Shown here: positions 28,761 to 32,099 of the stretch, piece after piece
Layout: each line of letters starts with the position of its first letter
Numbering within the stretch: the stretch's first letter is position 1
Source: Bacteroidales bacterium
GTDB taxonomy: Bacteria > Bacteroidota > Bacteroidia > Bacteroidales > ML635J-15
DNA length: 32,099 bases
Direction: 5' to 3'
Assembly (NCBI GenBank): GCA_016937855.1
Contig: JAFGVU010000215.1
Location: 1 to 32,099 of the forward strand
Position numbers and translations under genes: made by a program
The notes under the pieces: generated by a model
Databases searched by the model: none
The model's input: only the letters and a program-made list of their open reading frames with translations
Told to the model about the DNA's origin: nothing

Positions 28761-29273
28761 TTAACGTTTAATATATTTGTGTATTTTATAAATTTCTCCT
28801 GTTTTTAGACGATATTCCAAAAGACCGTATTTAGCTGAATAAAATTCTTTTACTGTTTCACAAGTATCCTGACAAACATTTACAAATACATTCTGCTCTC
28901 TGATTGTGTCAATTTCTATTAAAGTATCTATTTTATAGAATTCTTTCCTATTGCAATCATAAGAACTTAAAGTTACTGAAAGGCTGGAAATTGTAATCCC
29001 GTACCTTTCCCAACCTGTTGTTACAGTCATAAATGCTGTATCTTGGTACTGTGCATCAATATTAGGATCTCTTCCCATATAAATACCAGACTGCATTTTA
29101 CAAACAAGTGTGTCATAGTTTCCTAAATTACTTTTCATAATAACAGTGTCTAACCAACCATAAACAGGATAATACTCTTCCGGTATATCAACATAAACTG
29201 TTTGATGGCAAGAAGTTAAAAATACGAGGAATAAAAATGTTAATAATAAAGTGGTGTTTTTTGATGTTTTCAT
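28761..29273 (-). CDS. Small lipoprotein, tandem family member 1
   Basis: A 170-residue predicted lipoprotein. I chose the ATG at 29273-29271 over one 84 bases upstream because it gives a clean signal sequence (MKTSKNTTLLLTFLFLVFLTSC) with lipobox LTSC and the same length as the paralogue. The rest has VYVDIPEEYYPVYG, TVIMKSNLGNYDTLVC, FVNVCQDTC and the family tail FYSAKYGLLEYRLKTGEIYKIHKYI. It is probably anchored in a membrane facing the periplasm or surface. No known domain was recognised. Paired cysteines (CQDTC) may form a disulfide. It is the most downstream copy, 80 bases beyond member 2. Confidence 0.85.
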   Translation of the reverse strand: MKTSKNTTLLLTFLFLVFLTSCHQTVYVDIPEEYYPVYGWLDTVIMKSNLGNYDTLVCKMQSGIYMGRDPNIDAQYQDTAFMTVTTGWERYGITISSLSVTLSSYDCNRKEFYKIDTLIEIDTIREQNVFVNVCQDTCETVKEFYSAKYGLLEYRLKTGEIYKIHKYIKR

Positions 29274-29282
29274 AATTTTAAT

Positions 29283-29345
29283 GAGTTTTTGAGTTTTCGA
29301 GTAATCGTGTTTTCGGGTTATTAAGTTTTTGAATTGAATTATTAT
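29283..29345 (-). repeat. GAGTTTTCGAG-type mini-repeat spacer
   Basis: The spacer between lipoprotein copies 1 and 2 contains GAGTTTTTGAGTTTTCGAG, TAATCGTGTTTTCGGGTTAT and TAAGTTTTTGAATTG in a row. Its reverse complement resembles the ACTCGAAAACT units at 19785-19830, so it belongs to the same degenerate filler type. Confidence 0.5.
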
Positions 29346-29353
29346 TAGTTTTA

Positions 29354-29869
29354 TCAATCAGGATGTCCAATGTATTTATAAATTTTATAAATTTTACCAG
29401 TTCTAAGATGATATTCCAAAAGCCCATATTTCGCAGAATAAAATTCTTTTTTTATATCACATGTATCCTGACAAAAATTAACAAAGACATTGATTTCTTT
29501 TATTGTGTCAATTACTATTAGAGTGTCAAGCTTGTGAAATTTTTTTTCAGAGCAATCAAATAAAGAAAGTACAGATAATGAATGAGATACATTTATATAA
29601 TATTTGTTCCAATCGGAGGAAATCGTATAATAAGCAGTATCTGATTCTTCTGGTGGTACTCCATAAATAGTTCCTTCATAATAACCATATTTAAACTCAC
29701 AAACAAGAGTATCATAGTTTCCAAAATTGCTTTTCATGATAACAGTGTCTCCGAAATTATATATTGGGACTAATTCTTCCTGGATATCAACATACTCTGT
29801 TTGATGGCAAGAGTAAAACGAAATAGTGAATAAAGTTATAAAGAACCAGATGTATTGTTTTGTTCTCAT
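29354..29869 (-). CDS. Small lipoprotein, tandem family member 2
   Basis: A 171-residue paralogue of the previous gene with lipobox FYSC (signal MRTKQYIWFFITLFTISFYSC). It shares YVDIQEELVPIYNFGDTVIMKSNFGNYDTLVC in the same place, IDTIKEINVFVNFCQDTC, and the tail FYSAKYGLLEYHLRTGKIYKIYKYI. Identity with member 1 is high in these blocks, while the middle is more divergent. A palindrome lies 29 bases upstream of its ATG at 29898-29915 (AACGTAT-TATT-ATACGTT), which could be an operator. Confidence 0.88.
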   Translation of the reverse strand: MRTKQYIWFFITLFTISFYSCHQTEYVDIQEELVPIYNFGDTVIMKSNFGNYDTLVCEFKYGYYEGTIYGVPPEESDTAYYTISSDWNKYYINVSHSLSVLSLFDCSEKKFHKLDTLIVIDTIKEINVFVNFCQDTCDIKKEFYSAKYGLLEYHLRTGKIYKIYKYIGHPD

Positions 29870-29897
29870 GTTTTAAAGAGTTATATAGTTGATAATT

Positions 29898-29915
29898 AAC
29901 GTATTATTATACGTT
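29898..29915. promoter_or_regulatory. Palindrome AACGTAT-TATT-ATACGTT
   Basis: A perfect 7-bp inverted repeat around a 4-base centre lies in the gap between lipoprotein copy 2 and the broken copy 3. It may be a regulator site or an mRNA hairpin. No T-run follows on the minus strand. Confidence 0.4.
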
Positions 29916-29929
29916 TTATTAGTTTCAAA

Positions 29930-30492
29930 TTATTTATTGACGGTCATATTTTTGATGTATTTGTGTATTTTAAAAACCTCACCTGTTTTTAGATGATATT
30001 CCAAAAGCCCATATTTTGGAGAAATAAATACATATTCTAATAACCCTTCATTTGGATATAATGCCTTAAAATTACAATTGGAATATATTGTGTCAATATT
30101 TATTAAAGTATCAGATAATAATGGGTGAACATCTTTATTATAAAAATTAAGTTCCATAATCATATCATCTAATGGCAATGGTTTGGATTCAGGTAGTGAA
30201 TAAAAATAATAAGAATAAGAATATTTAATTGAGTCATGTATTGCTTCTCATTTTACATTAATTGTTTCCCATGCAATAGAAGATTCTGAATGAACTCTTC
30301 AATATATGACTTTGTGTAATATTGATACATAAAAGTATCATAATCACCTTTGTTACTTTTAAAAACAACAATATCGCCAGACTCAAAAACGGGCAAATAT
30401 TCATTACTGATTGTAATATAGGTTGTGGGCGGTAAAAAAAGTTGACACCCCGTAATAAATATTAAAACAAAAATAAATACATTTTTTCTCAT
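29930..30492 (-). pseudogene. Broken third copy of the lipoprotein family
   Basis: The N-terminal piece (30492-30253) has the lipobox ITGC, then YITISNEYLPVFESGD and FKSNKGDYDTFMYQYYTKSYIEE. It then runs out of frame to a TAA at 30255-30253. The C-terminal piece in another frame (open from about 30297 to the stop at 29930) carries SPKYGLLEYHLKTGEVFKIHKYI, the family tail. Between the two there is one frameshift near 30298-30310 and, in the downstream frame, a TGA at 30250-30248. Because two lesions are needed, this is a real pseudogene rather than one sequencing error. It lies 2 bases from copy 4. Confidence 0.82.
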
Positions 30493-30494
30493 AA

Positions 30495-31010
30495 CTAAAG
30501 AGTTTTTCGTTCGTATTTTATACCACCTCTATAGAAATATTTGAGCAACCCATATTTTGGTGAAAAATACATTTTAATAGGAAATTTGTCATCAATATCA
30601 TTTTCAATAATGAAAATTGGAGTTACTTTAATTGTATCAAATAAAAAAACCATGTCAATTTTATGAAAATTATTAGTAACTCCCCAAAAAACAACATACA
30701 ATTCAATAGTATCAAGCGGCATACCTTTAATTTCGTATGAGAAGTCTATATTCATAACTGTATCTATTAATTTCCATCCCAATAAATCAAGTTCTCCGTA
30801 CCATTTTTTATCGAAATTCTTATATTTATATTCAGCCTTGTAATCACACTTAAATCTGTCACTATCACCCGTATTACTTATAAATAAAATTTCATCATTA
30901 AGATTGTATACAGGCTTAAACTTTTGCGGTATTTTTTTTGAATTAAAAATATAACAACCTGTAAACAAGTTGATTAGTATAATAATTATAGAAAAATATT
31001 TTATTTTCAT
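30495..31010 (-). CDS. Small lipoprotein, tandem family member 4 (divergent)
   Basis: A 171-residue lipoprotein with lipobox FTGC (MKIKYFSIIIILINLFTGC). It has KFKPVYNLNDEILFISNTGDSD, matching the (P)VYxxxDxVxxxSNxGxYD start of the family, and the tail FSPKYGLLKYFYRGG. The middle is longer and less alike. Its ATG overlaps the stop codon of the outer-membrane protein in TAATG (31008-31012), so the two are coupled, unlike copies 1 and 2. Confidence 0.87.
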   Translation of the reverse strand: MKIKYFSIIIILINLFTGCYIFNSKKIPQKFKPVYNLNDEILFISNTGDSDRFKCDYKAEYKYKNFDKKWYGELDLLGWKLIDTVMNIDFSYEIKGMPLDTIELYVVFWGVTNNFHKIDMVFLFDTIKVTPIFIIENDIDDKFPIKMYFSPKYGLLKYFYRGGIKYERKTL

Positions 31011-31656
31011 TACTCCTGATTTTTAGATTTATAACCAAATTGAATAAAAATACCGGTGTTTATTTGGTAAATATCAATCATAGAAACCTCTGCGTTTGCT
31101 AGCAATCCAATTCTTAAAAAAGGTTTTATGGGATATGAAAACGAAGTTCCTATTTTTAAGCCTGGATATTTCATGTTACCAAAAATCCATCTTTTGCATG
31201 AGTAATAGCATTTGAAAGTTCTATATAAATCTTCGGGTTCTGTCTTTTTTATATTCATGTTTGTGGACATTAAAATATAATAAGAACCACCTACCCAAAA
31301 ATTAAAATTTAGAGCATTTGATTTGCCAATAGAAAAGCCAATATTCAAAGATGTTTGTAAGAATGCAAAATTTGCTTTTGCGTCAACAACAGCAAAATAT
31401 AAATCAGAAAGCACTTCGTTTTCATAGAATAAGCTCTTATTTTTTTTGTTGATGTCCAAACCAATAAAAAAATGATCGGTTATATTTACATTTAGTGTTG
31501 TTCCAAAGTAATTACCAATAGCATTGGTTGCACTTGTGTCAATTAAATATCCTTGATTTCCTCCTGTGTAGAACCTGTTCGTTAACAAGTATTCCTGAGA
31601 AAAAGCATAAATACTTGTAAAAAGTATTGCAATTAAAATAATTATTTTTTTTTCAT
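31010..31656 (-). CDS. Predicted outer-membrane beta-barrel protein, start frame-shifted in an A9 tract
   Basis: A frame of 192 residues runs from a TTG at 31588, with barrel-like strands (LNVNITDHFFIGLDIN, FLQTSLNIGFSIGK, NFNFWVGGSYYIL, PFLRIGLLANAEVS) and an aromatic-rich end. The open frame goes on upstream without an ATG as IIILIAILFTSIYAFSQ, a perfect signal-peptide core. An ATG stands at 31656-31654 but is out of frame: after it come nine A's and TAA (MKKK-stop), while ten A's would give MKKKIIILIAILF.... The start is thus either phase-variable, a sequencing/assembly slip, or mutated. Function is unknown. It is coupled to a lipoprotein gene downstream, so the two may act together in the outer membrane. 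Confidence 0.75.
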
Positions 31657-31749
31657 TTTTTGTTTGGTTTTTTGTTAGAATTGTTTATCAAATATCAATA
31701 AATAAAACTCATTTTGAATAAATTTTCAGAGAAAGACAATTAATAAGCA

Positions 31750-32067
31750 TTATTCTTCAATAATTTTTATGGTTTCAATACCATTATTAGTAGATATGAC
31801 GCAAATATATATTCCGGCACTAACATCCGATAAATCAATTGAATTTGAATGATAACCTTTTGATAATAATTGGTCAAATTTATAGACAAAGAACCCCGAC
31901 ATATCAAAAATGGAAATAGAGCAGCTGGATTCTTCGGTTACAGTAATAAATATATTGCAATAATTTATAATAGGATTTGGGAAAATTTCAATATTTTGTA
32001 CTACATAACTATTTTTTTTATGGCGGTAGTTTAAAATAACGTTGATTTTGTTATCTTTGCAAATATA
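31750..32067 (-). pseudogene. Headless T9SS sorting domain (3' remnant of a secreted protein)
   Basis: The frame ends at a TAA (31752-31750) and is open back to a TAA at 32070-32068, 106 codons without any ATG. Its last about 85 residues are a full T9SS type A sorting domain: NIEIFPNPIINYCNIFITVT, SIFDMSGFFVYKF, LLSKGYHSNSIDLSDVSAG and IYVCVISTNNGIETIKIIE. No signal peptide or passenger is left, and the upstream end overlaps a plus-strand promoter (32052-32059), so the rest was probably deleted. A gene using a rare start cannot be excluded. Confidence 0.75.
32030..32059 (+). promoter_or_regulatory. Promoter of the gene at the right edge
   Basis: TATCTTTG (32052-32059) matches TAnnTTTG. The -33 element is weak (TTT at 32030-32032, 19-base spacer). 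A transcript would start near 32066, 18 bases before the ATG at 32084. Confidence 0.45.
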
Positions 32068-32083
32068 TTAAAAAACACTCAAA

Positions 32084-32099
32084 ATGGAAGATATACTAA
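32084..32099 (+). CDS. Start of a plus-strand gene cut by the right edge
   Basis: ATG GAA GAT ATA CTA (MEDIL...) begins 24 bases after a promoter-like TATCTTTG. Only five codons are visible, so no function can be given. Confidence 0.45.

Noticed and set aside
29274-29357. Longer N-terminus (ATG at 29357) for lipoprotein member 1
   Set aside because: The extra 28 residues are basic and hydrophobic filler from the mini-repeat spacer; the ATG at 29273 gives a proper lipoprotein signal and the paralogue's length.
31586-31588. TTG at 31588 as the true start of the outer-membrane protein
   Set aside because: The frame upstream of it encodes a convincing signal peptide (IIILIAILFTSIYAFSQ), so starting at TTG would remove the export signal; the A9 frameshift explains the data better.

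Overview
The window looks like chromosome of a low-GC Bacteroidota bacterium, probably an anaerobic or facultative member near the Bacteroidales/Marinilabiliales. The pointers are type IX secretion (T9SS) sorting domains, promoters of the Bacteroidetes form TTG-N19-21-TAnnTTTG, almost no Shine-Dalgarno sequences, TAATG stop/start overlaps, a DUF4301 protein and Bacteroidetes-type lipoproteins. I saw no rRNA, tRNA, CRISPR array, phage or insertion sequence.

Layout. 1-10761: two secreted surface proteins on the minus strand, one cut by the left edge and one of 2985 residues with a C-terminal T9SS sorting domain. 10876-12747: a DUF4301 protein (minus) and an acylphosphatase (plus). 12836-24111: an 11.3-kb plus-strand operon with its own promoter and a strong terminator. 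24112-24586: a gene-free stretch with three stacked hairpins inside imperfect direct repeats. 24587-26120: a GbsR/MarR-type regulator and an NAD(P)-binding SDR protein (minus), each preceded by the same palindrome. 26582-27775: an orphan YgeW-type knotted carbamoyltransferase. 27975-28652: a BrnT toxin with an unusual BrnA-like partner. 28761-32067: a minus-strand family of small lipoproteins in four copies (one broken), an outer-membrane protein with a frameshifted start, and a leftover T9SS sorting domain. A new plus-strand gene begins at the right edge.

The most interesting system is the operon. It encodes Mrp-type antiporter subunits E, F, G, a DUF4040 protein, an MbhE-MnhB fusion, C and two D-type pumps. 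These are followed by NuoH-, NuoB-, NuoC- and NuoD-like subunits and a last protein that fuses a NuoI-like 2x[4Fe-4S] domain to an NfnB/GltD-like FAD/NAD(P)H oxidoreductase. There is no NuoE/F/G. The NuoD-like subunit lacks a complete [NiFe] site, and the NuoB-like subunit has only three cysteines. This is the pattern of archaeal MBX/MBS complexes rather than of complex I or a hydrogenase. My inference is an ion-pumping ferredoxin/NAD(P)H (or sulfur-linked) respiratory complex with the nucleotide-oxidising module built in.

The flanks show gene decay and local duplication: a homopolymer frameshift, a pseudogenised lipoprotein and a headless sorting domain lie within 2.2 kb of each other. Similar short A/T-rich mini-repeats fill the spacers of the operon and of the lipoprotein cluster.
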